Below, in pieces: positions 25,933 to 33,311 of a stretch of DNA of 44,051 bases. The notes beneath the pieces were generated by a model. That model worked only from the letters and a program-made list of their open reading frames with translations. It was not told where the DNA came from and did no database searches. A program made the translations under genes and the position numbers. Source of the DNA: Clostridia bacterium (GTDB taxonomy: Bacteria; Bacillota_A; Clostridia; Oscillospirales; CAG-272); NCBI GenBank assembly GCA_017462125.1, contig JAFTRQ010000017.1:1-44051 (forward strand), in the 5' to 3' direction. Every line of letters starts with the position of its first letter. Within the stretch, counting starts at the first letter, position 1.

Positions 25933-25964
25933 TTATAATACCGAAAGAATACGAAAAGGTGACC
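25933..25964 (-). promoter_or_regulatory. Predicted ECF-type promoter of the lipoprotein gene
   Basis: On the minus strand GGTCACC (25964-25958), exactly 16 bases, then GTATTATAA (25941-25933). Upstream is an A/T tract ending TTTTTGAAAA. The blocks, spacing and A/T tract match the copy in front of the ECF sigma gene. The predicted leader to ATG 25813 is ~115 bases. Confidence 0.7.
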
Positions 25965-25996
25965 GATTTTTCAAAAATTTTTTTAAAATTTTATTT

Positions 25997-26629
25997 TTAT
26001 TCAACGGGAGAAAAATCTGCGATCTCCCAACCGTTTTCCGCTACGGGAACCAGCTTGATAAGCAGCTCACCCGACATGGAATTGACGAATGCGTTTAAGG
26101 ATTCGGTATCGTAGAACAAAACGTCTGCCTCGATCTCGGTGTTGATCTTATCACGCGAGAGCTCCTCGGATCTGTTTACCACGTCGCTTACCGACACGCT
26201 GACAATAGCGCGGCTGACAACACCGTCCGCCTCATCCTGCTCGTCAAGCGCACCGAACTGCATCGAATCGATCCTGCCATTGACGATGATCCATTCGGTT
26301 TCCTCGTCAAGACCGTAGCTTGCGATATTGATGCCCGGGTTGCTGACGTTATCGGTGTCAAGCTCGCCCGAAAGTCTGATCTCGGGGCTGTCGGGCTCGG
26401 TTACAAGGGCATCACTCTGTCTTGCCGCAAAGAAGCCGAGACAAAATACGATTGCAAACGCGCAAAACGCGCCTGCCACACGAAGGCTTCGTGCATATAC
26501 GGGAGTCACTCTCGTTTCCCGTCTCCATTCCTTCTCTCTCTGCTCTTTCATTTTAACGAGCGTCGAGTTAACAAGCTCCTCGCGAGGCTTGATCTTCCCC
26601 AGCGTGGACTTTAAATCTTCTTTTTTCAT
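25997..26629 (-). CDS. Single-pass membrane protein, putative anti-sigma factor
   Basis: Predicted 210 residues from ATG 26629 (MKKEDLKSTLGKIKPREELVNSTLVKMK). A charged N-terminal cytoplasmic region of ~50 residues is followed by one membrane helix (~55-75; VAGAFCAFAIVFCLGFFAA) and an outer domain of ~130 residues. It directly follows the ECF sigma gene on the same strand, the standard arrangement for a membrane anti-sigma factor. No canonical zinc anti-sigma H-x3-C-x2-C motif is present, so the assignment rests on topology and position. Confidence 0.7.
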   Translation of the reverse strand: MKKEDLKSTLGKIKPREELVNSTLVKMKEQREKEWRRETRVTPVYARSLRVAGAFCAFAIVFCLGFFAARQSDALVTEPDSPEIRLSGELDTDNVSNPGINIASYGLDEETEWIIVNGRIDSMQFGALDEQDEADGVVSRAIVSVSVSDVVNRSEELSRDKINTEIEADVLFYDTESLNAFVNSMSGELLIKLVPVAENGWEIADFSPVE

Positions 26630-26705
26630 ATAATAAACGGATTCCTTTCTTTCCGTAATAGGCAAAAATTAAGGGCGCCGAATAAGGTCTTATTTCCACC
26701 CTGCC

Positions 26706-27293
26706 TTATTCGGCGTCGTTCTCTGCTAACTCCAGCTTCAGCTTTTGTCTTGCTCTTGACAGCCGCTTCTTTATATTCACTTCGGACGTTTGCAGAATCT
26801 GCGAGATCTCACGAATGGACATTTCCTCATAATAATATAACAAAATCACTTCTCTCATATTCTGCGGAAGCTTCAGAACCTGCGCGTAAACATCGGGCCC
26901 GTCCCCGAGGTCACACTCCTCGGTTGTCTCATCCGGAAGCTGCGAGAGCAACGCATCATCCAATGAGTCGACGTTCTTGCGCCATGGAGCTGTAAAATGC
27001 GAATTACAGCAGTTGATCGTGACCTTGATCAGCCACGCCTTCCTGTGCTCCTCGCTATCAAACGGCTTCGTATTCATACAAAGCTTCATAAATACCTCTT
27101 GGAAGATATCGTCGGCATCGTATGAGGATTGTGTTTTCGTTAAGGCAATACGATAGACCATAGGCGAATAATACCTGACCACCTCATCGGTGACCTCTCG
27201 CGGAAGTCTTACCGAATCCTGCTGCGCGGCGGCGGTTTCATTCACATATATATCATTATCGTAAGGATTATCAAATGAGTTTTGGCGTTCCAT
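26706..27293 (-). CDS. ECF sigma factor
   Basis: Predicted 195 residues. ATG 27293 follows AAGGA by 7 bases; the in-frame GTG at 27308 would itself overlap the promoter. Region 2 includes YYSPMVYRIALTKTQSSYDADDIFQEVFMKLCMN and HRKAWLIKVTINCCNSH. Region 4 includes LPQNMREVILLYYYEEMSIREISQILQTSEVNIKKRLSRARQKL. It is followed by the anti-sigma-like gene. Its promoter shares two blocks with that of the lipoprotein gene, implying autoregulation. Predicted trigger: envelope stress. Confidence 0.93.
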   Translation of the reverse strand: MERQNSFDNPYDNDIYVNETAAAQQDSVRLPREVTDEVVRYYSPMVYRIALTKTQSSYDADDIFQEVFMKLCMNTKPFDSEEHRKAWLIKVTINCCNSHFTAPWRKNVDSLDDALLSQLPDETTEECDLGDGPDVYAQVLKLPQNMREVILLYYYEEMSIREISQILQTSEVNIKKRLSRARQKLKLELAENDAE

Positions 27294-27308
27294 TTCATGT
27301 TCCTTCAC

Positions 27309-27340
27309 TTATAATACGATTTTTCTGCAAAAAGGTGACC
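27309..27340 (-). promoter_or_regulatory. Predicted autoregulated ECF-type promoter
   Basis: On the minus strand GGTCACC (27340-27334), 16 bases, GTATTATAA (27317-27309), preceded by TTTTTTTGAAAACC. The leader to the ATG is very short, only about 10-15 bases, so the exact start of transcription is uncertain. It does not fit a sigma-A promoter, as no TTGACA-like -35 occurs at 17 bases. Confidence 0.7.
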
Positions 27341-27484
27341 GGTTTTCAAAAAAATTTTTAAAAAATCTTTTTTCGCCGAAATCCGGCAAGCTACGCAAAA
27401 GCGTTCAACAGTTTATTATACCATAAACAAACGGTTATGACAACCGATTTTTTCTGATAATTTTGTGAATTTTCAGTTTTCGTT

Positions 27485-28819
27485 TCAATACTTATATTTT
27501 GCCCTTTTTATGACGATAAACAACAGCGTTACGGCAAACGACATCAATTCTGCCACCACAACCGAATACCAGATTCCGTCGATACCGAAGATGATCGGCA
27601 AGGCGATGACCGCAACGATCTGAAACACAAGGGTTCGCAAAAAGGATATCAGGGCGGACGTCAATCCGTCGTTCAGCGCTGTAAAGAAGGAAGAGCCGAA
27701 GATCGCAACACCGCAGAAGATGAAGGAAAAGGCGTAAACGTAGAAGCCGCGCACCGTCATATCAAAGAGCTCTGCGTCATATCCAACGAAAATACGCGAC
27801 AGCGGCACGGCAAGAAGGAAGGACAGTCCGAGCATACAAGCAGAGGTCACACCGATGATCCAAAAGCTCTTTTTCAAAAGATTCTTCAGCTCGGACACGT
27901 TTGATGCACCGTAATTATATCCGATCAGAGGCGCGCTTCCGATAGAGTATCCGATAAATATGGCGATAAAGATCATACTGACGTACATCAGCACACCGTA
28001 GGCCGCCACACCGTTCTCTCCCGCGTAATTGATCAGCTGAACGTTATAAAGCATACCGACCAAGGACATTGAGATATTGCTCATCAGCTCTGAGGAGCCG
28101 TTGGTACAGGTCTTGAGCAGCACCTTGCCGTCGAATTTCGTTGAAGTCAGCTGCAAAAGGCTCTTTTTTCTCGGTCTTATAAAAAACGCAAGCGAGGTGA
28201 AGCCGCCAACCGCTTGGCTGAGAGCCGTCGCCAGAGCTGCTCCCACAAGTCCCATTGGAATGACCGCTACCAGCAAATAGTCCAGCACCATATTGGTGAC
28301 GCCCGAGGCTACGGTTACGACGAGGCCGAGCGTGGGGCGCTCCGCCGTAATAAAAAAGCTTTGGAATTCCATTTGGAGCATATACGGCGTCATGGTCAGC
28401 AGAATGATCCTACCGTAGACAACGCAATTTTCCAGCATTTCGCCCTCGGCGCCAAGAAGCGACGCAACGGGACGGATGAACAGGATGCCAAGCACCGTAA
28501 TGACGATGCCGCAAGCGATCGAAATATATATTAAAAATGAAAAGATCCTGTTTGCCTTTTCTCTGTCCCCTTCACCGAGGGTTTTTGCCACCAACGCGCT
28601 TCCTCCCGTGCCGAACATAAATCCAAAGGCACCGAGAACCATCAGAAAGGGCCAAATGAAGTTCACCGCGGCAAACGGAGTCTTTCCAACGTAATTGGAC
28701 ACAAAAAAGCCGTCCACCACACCGTAGATCGACGTAAATATCATCATCGCGATGCTGGGCAGCGTAAAACGGATAAGCTTGCCGTACGTAAAATGGTCTG
28801 AAAGCTGAATCTTCATCAT
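27485..28819 (-). CDS. MATE-family efflux transporter
   Basis: Predicted 444 residues with 12 hydrophobic segments. The start is ATG 28819 (MMKIQLSDHFTYGKLIRFTLPSIAMMIF), because the sigma-A promoter lies inside the longer open frame. Family features: IYGVVDGFFVSNYVGKTPFAAVN in helix 1-2, GTGGSALVAKTLGEGDREKANRIFSF, and the mirrored segment IGYNYGASNVSELKNLLKKSF in the second half. MATE proteins export drugs or metabolites using Na+ or H+ gradients; the substrate is unknown. Single gene with its own promoter. Confidence 0.93.
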   Translation of the reverse strand: MMKIQLSDHFTYGKLIRFTLPSIAMMIFTSIYGVVDGFFVSNYVGKTPFAAVNFIWPFLMVLGAFGFMFGTGGSALVAKTLGEGDREKANRIFSFLIYISIACGIVITVLGILFIRPVASLLGAEGEMLENCVVYGRIILLTMTPYMLQMEFQSFFITAERPTLGLVVTVASGVTNMVLDYLLVAVIPMGLVGAALATALSQAVGGFTSLAFFIRPRKKSLLQLTSTKFDGKVLLKTCTNGSSELMSNISMSLVGMLYNVQLINYAGENGVAAYGVLMYVSMIFIAIFIGYSIGSAPLIGYNYGASNVSELKNLLKKSFWIIGVTSACMLGLSFLLAVPLSRIFVGYDAELFDMTVRGFYVYAFSFIFCGVAIFGSSFFTALNDGLTSALISFLRTLVFQIVAVIALPIIFGIDGIWYSVVVAELMSFAVTLLFIVIKRAKYKY

Positions 28820-28850
28820 ACCGATCCTCTCAAAAGCAATAAACAAATCT

Positions 28851-28879
28851 ATTATACAGGAAATCGGCTTGCTTGTCAA
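28851..28879 (-). promoter_or_regulatory. Sigma-A promoter of the MATE gene
   Basis: On the minus strand TTGACA (28879-28874), a 17-base spacer and TATAAT (28856-28851). Confidence 0.85.
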
Positions 28880-28919
28880 GTAACTTAGGTAATTTTAGAC
28901 GTTTGCTCAAACAGAAGAA

Positions 28920-29197
28920 ACTCGCCGACGAATCGGCGAGTCATCGTGTCGAGAAAATCTCGACACGATGGCAGAGGTCGAAAAAGGTAGGTATATTTTT
29001 CGTTCTTACATTCGTCGCCGTACGAGGGTACGGCAGAGTGTAAGAACGGAAAAAGCAAGAAATCCCAAGGCGCTTTCGATGAGTGCCTTGGGATTCATTA
29101 TATATTGCAATCTTTAAATTGCTCTCGCTCTTTTCTTTTCCTTCTTGCGGTATAACAGCTTTTTCGACAGTCTGACTCGCCGACGAATCGGCGAGTC
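28920..29197. repeat. Cluster of five hairpins bracketed by two identical palindromes
   Basis: A gene-free stretch of ~280 bases in a 332-base gap. An identical 22-base palindrome (core CGCCGA-CGAA-TCGGCG) occurs at 28920-28941 and 29175-29196. Between them are a 13-bp perfect stem at 28942-28970 (CATCGTGTCGAGA with loop AAA), a ~59-base hairpin at 28996-29054 (outer arm TTTTTCGTTCTTACA, inner GCCGTAC-GAGG-GTACGGC), an 11-bp stem at 29061-29095 (AATCCCAAGGC/GCCTTGGGATT) and a small stem GCAAT/ATTGC at 29107-29122. On the minus strand two are followed by T-rich tracts, so some may act as terminators. Confidence 0.8.
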
Positions 29198-29211
29198 TCT
29201 TTATGTTTTAT

Positions 29212-30717
29212 TTATTGATTCTTGACCTTGGTAAGAAAAGCTTTGAGGAATTTACTTGCCGTCTTATCTATACTTGCCATATAGGAAGCAAGGTTTTTCG
29301 CCGCGGTAGGGCTTGTGACGGTGGGGATCAGGTACAGAACTCCGCCCTTCTCGAAGACGTTATGGTAGGTCTGACCGAAATCGGAAACGATGCTTTCCCA
29401 AATGAGCTCAAGCATTCTTCTGTCGTCGGGAGAATCCGCAACCTGCTTGCCGAGCAGCTTTTGATAATAAACGTCCTGAACTGCGTCGCTGAAGAACGTC
29501 ATCATCTCGACAGTCTCGCCCACCATTTCGATATCCTCAACGTATGCGGGAATACAGATATAGCCACCCCACTGAAGAGAACGGTAACCAACGTCCTTCT
29601 GCGCTTCATCGTACATCGGGTAAGGAAGAACACCGAAGGAGATATCGTATTCAACGTAGCCGGAAAGGCTTGTGGTGGGAGAAAGAGACATTAGGGCCGT
29701 TCCCTTTGTCAAGGAAATGGTTTCGGTGGAGCTGTTTGGCCAGAACCACGCCGCATTGGAGTTTGTAAGATTGATGATCTTATCGACAAGATCGGAGGTT
29801 TTGCTCTTATTGATGTCGTTATAAACGACGATCTCATACTGACCGTCATCTCCAATTTCAACGAGATTGATGTTACTTGAATGGAGGAATCCGCAAAGAG
29901 GAACCCAATGCAGACCTACAATTCCGAACTGGTCATCAACGGTTTTACCGTCGTTTGCTGCATCGATATACGCAAGATTCGCAATCGAGATCATCCGATC
30001 GAGAGTCCAACGGTAGTTATCAACCATTTGATATACGCTCTCATCTAACGCATCGTCATACTTTTCAAGCATATCCTTATTATATGCAACAACGTACGTA
30101 TACAGGATGTTCAGGTCGCTGAAGCCCAAGTACATCTGGTCATTGACGGAGATATTCTCCATAAACTCCTGATTCCAATGCTCTCCGTCGATCATAACGC
30201 CGGGAACGTCGTAGAAATCGGTAAGATAATGTTCAGCAATAAGACCGTTCACGCCGGTGTGAACGTGGGAGATAAGGGTATCCACAGAACCGTCCTTATT
30301 CTTTACAGCGGTCTTGAAGGGCTCTATGTATTGGCTATAGTTTCCCGTAGCCTGACCGATCACCTCAACTCCAAGATACTCATACACCTTACTCTGTCGC
30401 TCGTAAACCGCCTCGGTGAGCATATCGTTTTCACTTTCCTTCACCCAATAGCATTTTACGGGATTTACGTCGGGGAGGATATGAAGATAGAATTCTGTTC
30501 CGTAGTTTTTCTTTTCGATAACGGGGTGTACTTCCTTAAAGGCAGCTTCTGTTTCCACTTCGGATTCAGAGGATGCGGCGGAGCCGTTGGGAGATGCGGC
30601 GTTCGTTGTATCCTCGGTGTTTCCCGAAGAGTTATCACAGCCGGCCAAAAGCGCGAAGGAGGAAAGCGAAAGCAATACAGCAAGGATCATAGACAAAATA
30701 CGGTGCGATTTTTTCAT
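29212..30717 (-). CDS. Extracellular solute-binding lipoprotein (orphan)
   Basis: Predicted 501 residues from ATG 30717. Signal peptide with lipobox (ALLAGC, Cys near 27) and a Ser/Asn/Glu linker, followed by a ~440-residue binding domain with family 1 features: NKDGSVDTLISHVHTG, the hinge-like LGFSDLNILYTYVVAYNKDMLEKY, GTALMSLSP, and FGVLPYPMYDEAQKDVGYRS near the end. Such proteins deliver sugars or oligosaccharides to ABC importers. No permease or ATPase gene is adjacent, so it must use a distant transporter or act otherwise. Single gene with its own promoter. Confidence 0.88.
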   Translation of the reverse strand: MKKSHRILSMILAVLLSLSSFALLAGCDNSSGNTEDTTNAASPNGSAASSESEVETEAAFKEVHPVIEKKNYGTEFYLHILPDVNPVKCYWVKESENDMLTEAVYERQSKVYEYLGVEVIGQATGNYSQYIEPFKTAVKNKDGSVDTLISHVHTGVNGLIAEHYLTDFYDVPGVMIDGEHWNQEFMENISVNDQMYLGFSDLNILYTYVVAYNKDMLEKYDDALDESVYQMVDNYRWTLDRMISIANLAYIDAANDGKTVDDQFGIVGLHWVPLCGFLHSSNINLVEIGDDGQYEIVVYNDINKSKTSDLVDKIINLTNSNAAWFWPNSSTETISLTKGTALMSLSPTTSLSGYVEYDISFGVLPYPMYDEAQKDVGYRSLQWGGYICIPAYVEDIEMVGETVEMMTFFSDAVQDVYYQKLLGKQVADSPDDRRMLELIWESIVSDFGQTYHNVFEKGGVLYLIPTVTSPTAAKNLASYMASIDKTASKFLKAFLTKVKNQ

Positions 30718-30752
30718 AATATTATCCTTTCCTAACAAATGTTTATATATAA

Positions 30753-30781
30753 ATTATATCATCATCTCCACAATTTGTCAA
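30753..30781 (-). promoter_or_regulatory. Sigma-A promoter of the solute-binding protein gene
   Basis: On the minus strand TTGACA (30781-30776), a 17-base spacer and TATAAT (30758-30753). Confidence 0.85.
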
Positions 30782-30818
30782 CAATTTTTGTGCTACATAC
30801 CCAAATTTATTTAAACTA

Positions 30819-30847
30819 TTGAAAAAACGCAAGAATAATGATATAAT
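30819..30847 (+). promoter_or_regulatory. Sigma-A promoter of the hydrolase-metF-metH operon
   Basis: TTGAAA (30819-30824), a 17-base spacer and TATAAT (30842-30847). No SAM or cobalamin riboswitch fits in the ~30-base leader. Confidence 0.8.
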
Positions 30848-30882
30848 TATAATGAGGTAATTTTTTGAAAGGTGATATCAAG

Positions 30883-31830
30883 ATGCTTTTTATATATATC
30901 GCTGTACCGATTCTCCTTTTTTTGGCTTTGGTCACACTGATCATCGCATACGTGATCTACAAGATGGCGTTTCACGCAATTCCCGACCCCAATGCCGACA
31001 ATTATATCATTGCCGACAACAAGCAATGTCAGGACAACCGTGATTTTATGCTTTCGATCGTCAAGGAGCTGGACGAGCTTCCCTTTGAGGAGGTCACGGT
31101 CACATCCCACGACGGGCTGAAGCTTTTCGGCAGATACTATCACGTTGCCGACGGCGCGCCCGTACATATTGAGTTTCACGGATACCGCAGTATGGCAATT
31201 CGGGATTTTTCGGGCGGAGACCGCATTGTTCGCTCGCTGAAGCATAATACTCTGCTGGTCGATCAGAGAGCGCACGGCAGAAGCGAGGGCAATATCATCA
31301 CCTTTGGCATCAAGGAGAGGATGGACTGTCTTACGTGGATCGATTACGTAAGCGAGCGCTTTGGAAGGGATACGAAAATCTTTCTCATCGGCGTTTCCAT
31401 GGGTGCGGCCACCGTGCTGATGGCAACCGAGCTTTCTCTTCCCGACAACGTGGTCGGTGTGATGGCGGACTGTCCGTACGACACTCCTTGGCACGCAATC
31501 AGCGGGACCGCAAAGAAAATGCATATTCCTCCGAGGCTCGCATTTCCCTTTGTATGTCTTTCCGCAAGGCTTTTCGGTCGGTTTGGTCTGAATCAATGCG
31601 CACCCGTCACGGCGGTCACTCGCGCAAACGTTCCGATCCTTCTTGTGCACGGTGAAGGCGACCACCTTCTTCCCTGCGATATGAGCCGTGCCATTGCAGG
31701 CGCCTGCGCTTCCGAGATCACCTTTATCACCGTTCCCGAGGCGGGACACGGAATGAGCTACGTGATCCAAACCGAGAAATACACGGAAGAGGCAATCAAA
31801 TTTATCAATAACTGTTTAAAGGAATCATAA
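30883..31830 (+). CDS. Membrane-anchored alpha/beta hydrolase
   Basis: Predicted 315 residues. ATG 30883 follows AAAGGTGAT; an in-frame TTG at 30865 overlaps that site. An N-terminal membrane helix (residues ~2-25) precedes a hydrolase fold. The nucleophile elbow GVSMGA is near residue 170, the acid Asp in VHGEGDHLLP near 259 and the His in EAGHGMSY near 288; VDQRAHGRSEG precedes the elbow. Substrate unknown, with lysophospholipid, acyl or peptide esters possible. It ends 3 bases before metF and no other promoter or terminator is visible, so it is the first gene of the methionine operon, an unexpected partnership. Confidence 0.9.
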   Translation: MLFIYIAVPILLFLALVTLIIAYVIYKMAFHAIPDPNADNYIIADNKQCQDNRDFMLSIVKELDELPFEEVTVTSHDGLKLFGRYYHVADGAPVHIEFHGYRSMAIRDFSGGDRIVRSLKHNTLLVDQRAHGRSEGNIITFGIKERMDCLTWIDYVSERFGRDTKIFLIGVSMGAATVLMATELSLPDNVVGVMADCPYDTPWHAISGTAKKMHIPPRLAFPFVCLSARLFGRFGLNQCAPVTAVTRANVPILLVHGEGDHLLPCDMSRAIAGACASEITFITVPEAGHGMSYVIQTEKYTEEAIKFINNCLKES

Positions 31831-31833
31831 GAT

Positions 31834-32712
31834 ATGAAACTCACAGCAATTCTTTCTTCGGAGGTGCCCCACCTCTCCTTTGAGGTCTTCCCTCCCAAAA
31901 CGACCACCGCATTTGAAAGCGTTAAAGCCGCTACAGAGCAGATCGCGGCGCTGAAGCCCTCCTTTATGAGCGTTACGTACGGCGCAGGCGGCGGAACGAG
32001 CCAATACACTCTTGACATTGCCAAGAACATCAAGGCTGAATACGGCGTGCCCACGCTTGCACATCTGACCTGCGTATCCTCAACCAAGGAAACCGTTCAC
32101 GATATGATCGAGCGCATCAAGGCCGCGGGTATTCAGAACGTGATGGCGCTTCGCGGTGACATTCCCGCCGACAAGCTCGGCGAGGACAGAAGCACCTGGA
32201 CCTACCACCACGCTATCGATCTTGTTCACGAGCTGAAGGAAAGCGGAGCTGACTTTTGCATCGGCGGCGCTTGCTACCCCGAGATCCATCCCGAAAGCAC
32301 CAATCAAAAGGAAGACATCAAGTATCTGAAGGAAAAGGTTGACGCGGGATGTGAATTCCTGACCACGCAGATGTTCTTTGACAACAACCTTCTTTATAAT
32401 TTCCTTTACAAGATCCGCGAGGCAGGCATTACTGTTCCGATCATCCCCGGCATTATGCCGATCACAAACGCCAATCAGGTAGACCGCGCCATCAAGCTGT
32501 CGGGATCCTTTATGCCGCAACGCTTCAAGAGCCTTGTGGACAAGTTTGGCTCCAATCCCGAGGCGATGAAGCAGGCAGGAATTGCGTATGCCACAGATCA
32601 GATCATCGACCTTTACGCCAACGGCATCACCAACGTACACGTTTATTCTATGAACAAGCCCGACGTTGCCGAGAAGATACAGAGCAACCTGTCGGCGATC
32701 CTCGGAAAATGA
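31834..32712 (+). CDS. metF: Methylenetetrahydrofolate reductase
   Basis: A 292-residue cytoplasmic enzyme making 5-methyltetrahydrofolate for methionine synthase. Family motifs: LSFEVFPPKT near the start, PSFMSVTYGAGGG, THLTC-like LAHLTCVSSTKE, GIQNVMALRGDIP, GGACYPEIHPES, and EFLTTQMFFDNNLLYNF. Length is typical of bacterial MetF. Its stop overlaps the next start by 4 bases (ATGA), so translation is coupled to the MetH reactivation protein. The immediate linkage to metH shows it serves methionine synthesis. Confidence 0.96.
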   Translation: MKLTAILSSEVPHLSFEVFPPKTTTAFESVKAATEQIAALKPSFMSVTYGAGGGTSQYTLDIAKNIKAEYGVPTLAHLTCVSSTKETVHDMIERIKAAGIQNVMALRGDIPADKLGEDRSTWTYHHAIDLVHELKESGADFCIGGACYPEIHPESTNQKEDIKYLKEKVDAGCEFLTTQMFFDNNLLYNFLYKIREAGITVPIIPGIMPITNANQVDRAIKLSGSFMPQRFKSLVDKFGSNPEAMKQAGIAYATDQIIDLYANGITNVHVYSMNKPDVAEKIQSNLSAILGK

Positions 32713-33296
32713 GCATCGCATCGGTTAAGGAATTCGCTCCGCCCGCCATCGACCGTGGCGAAATATTGCGATACATGGGATGTAAGGAGAGCTCTGCCGA
32801 AATAGAGGCGCTGATCGATCGCTCTCTTTCCGAAGCCCAAGGTGTACTAAACTACAAAGTAGCGTTCTGTGAGCTTCCCATATCTGCCGACGGAGACCTG
32901 CTTGATCTGGGCTTTACGTCGGTCAGAAGCCGCGACCTTGCAAAATGCCTGCAGGGATGCGGAAGCATCGTCGTTTTTGCCGCCACCGTCGGTCTCGGAC
33001 TTGACAGGCTGATCCTTCGTTACGGGCGCATTTCTCCCTCCGTGGCGGTCTGCCTGCAGGCGATCGGCGCGGAGCGGATCGAGGCACTCTGCAACAGCTT
33101 TTGCGCAGAGCTTGTCTCTTACGGCAAGGAGCCTCGCCCGCGCTTCAGCCCCGGATACGGAGACCTGCCGCTGACGCTGCAAAGGGATATTTTCCGCACG
33201 CTTGAATGTGAAAAAAGAATCGGTCTTACTCTCAACGAAAGCCTATTGATGTCGCCGACGAAATCCGTAACGGCGATCGTAGGATTAAAATCATAA
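32709..33296 (+). CDS. MetH reactivation-domain protein (stand-alone)
   Basis: A 195-residue protein corresponding to the C-terminal activation domain of cobalamin-dependent methionine synthase. Key segment RPRFSPGYGDLPLTLQRDIF (near 143-162) matches the RxGxSPGYxxxP signature that binds S-adenosylmethionine. The N-terminal ~60 residues are extra and start VKEFAPPAIDRGEILRYMGC. It supplies in trans the domain missing from the metH gene 15 bases downstream, an arrangement known in Thermotoga and Clostridia. It reduces and remethylates inactivated Cob(II)alamin. Confidence 0.9.
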   Translation: MSIASVKEFAPPAIDRGEILRYMGCKESSAEIEALIDRSLSEAQGVLNYKVAFCELPISADGDLLDLGFTSVRSRDLAKCLQGCGSIVVFAATVGLGLDRLILRYGRISPSVAVCLQAIGAERIEALCNSFCAELVSYGKEPRPRFSPGYGDLPLTLQRDIFRTLECEKRIGLTLNESLLMSPTKSVTAIVGLKS

Positions 33297-33311
33297 ACAG
33301 GTTACAGCACT

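Noticed and set aside
28920..29197. A CRISPR array in the repeat-rich gap
   Set aside because: Only two copies of the same palindrome ~250 bases apart, the intervening sequence is itself hairpins, and there are no cas genes.
30848..30882. A SAM or cobalamin riboswitch ahead of the metF-metH operon
   Set aside because: The leader after the TATAAT is only about 30 bases, too short for either.
30847..31770. A 307-codon minus-strand open frame opposite the hydrolase
   Set aside because: Antisense to an alpha/beta hydrolase with an intact triad; no ribosome site.
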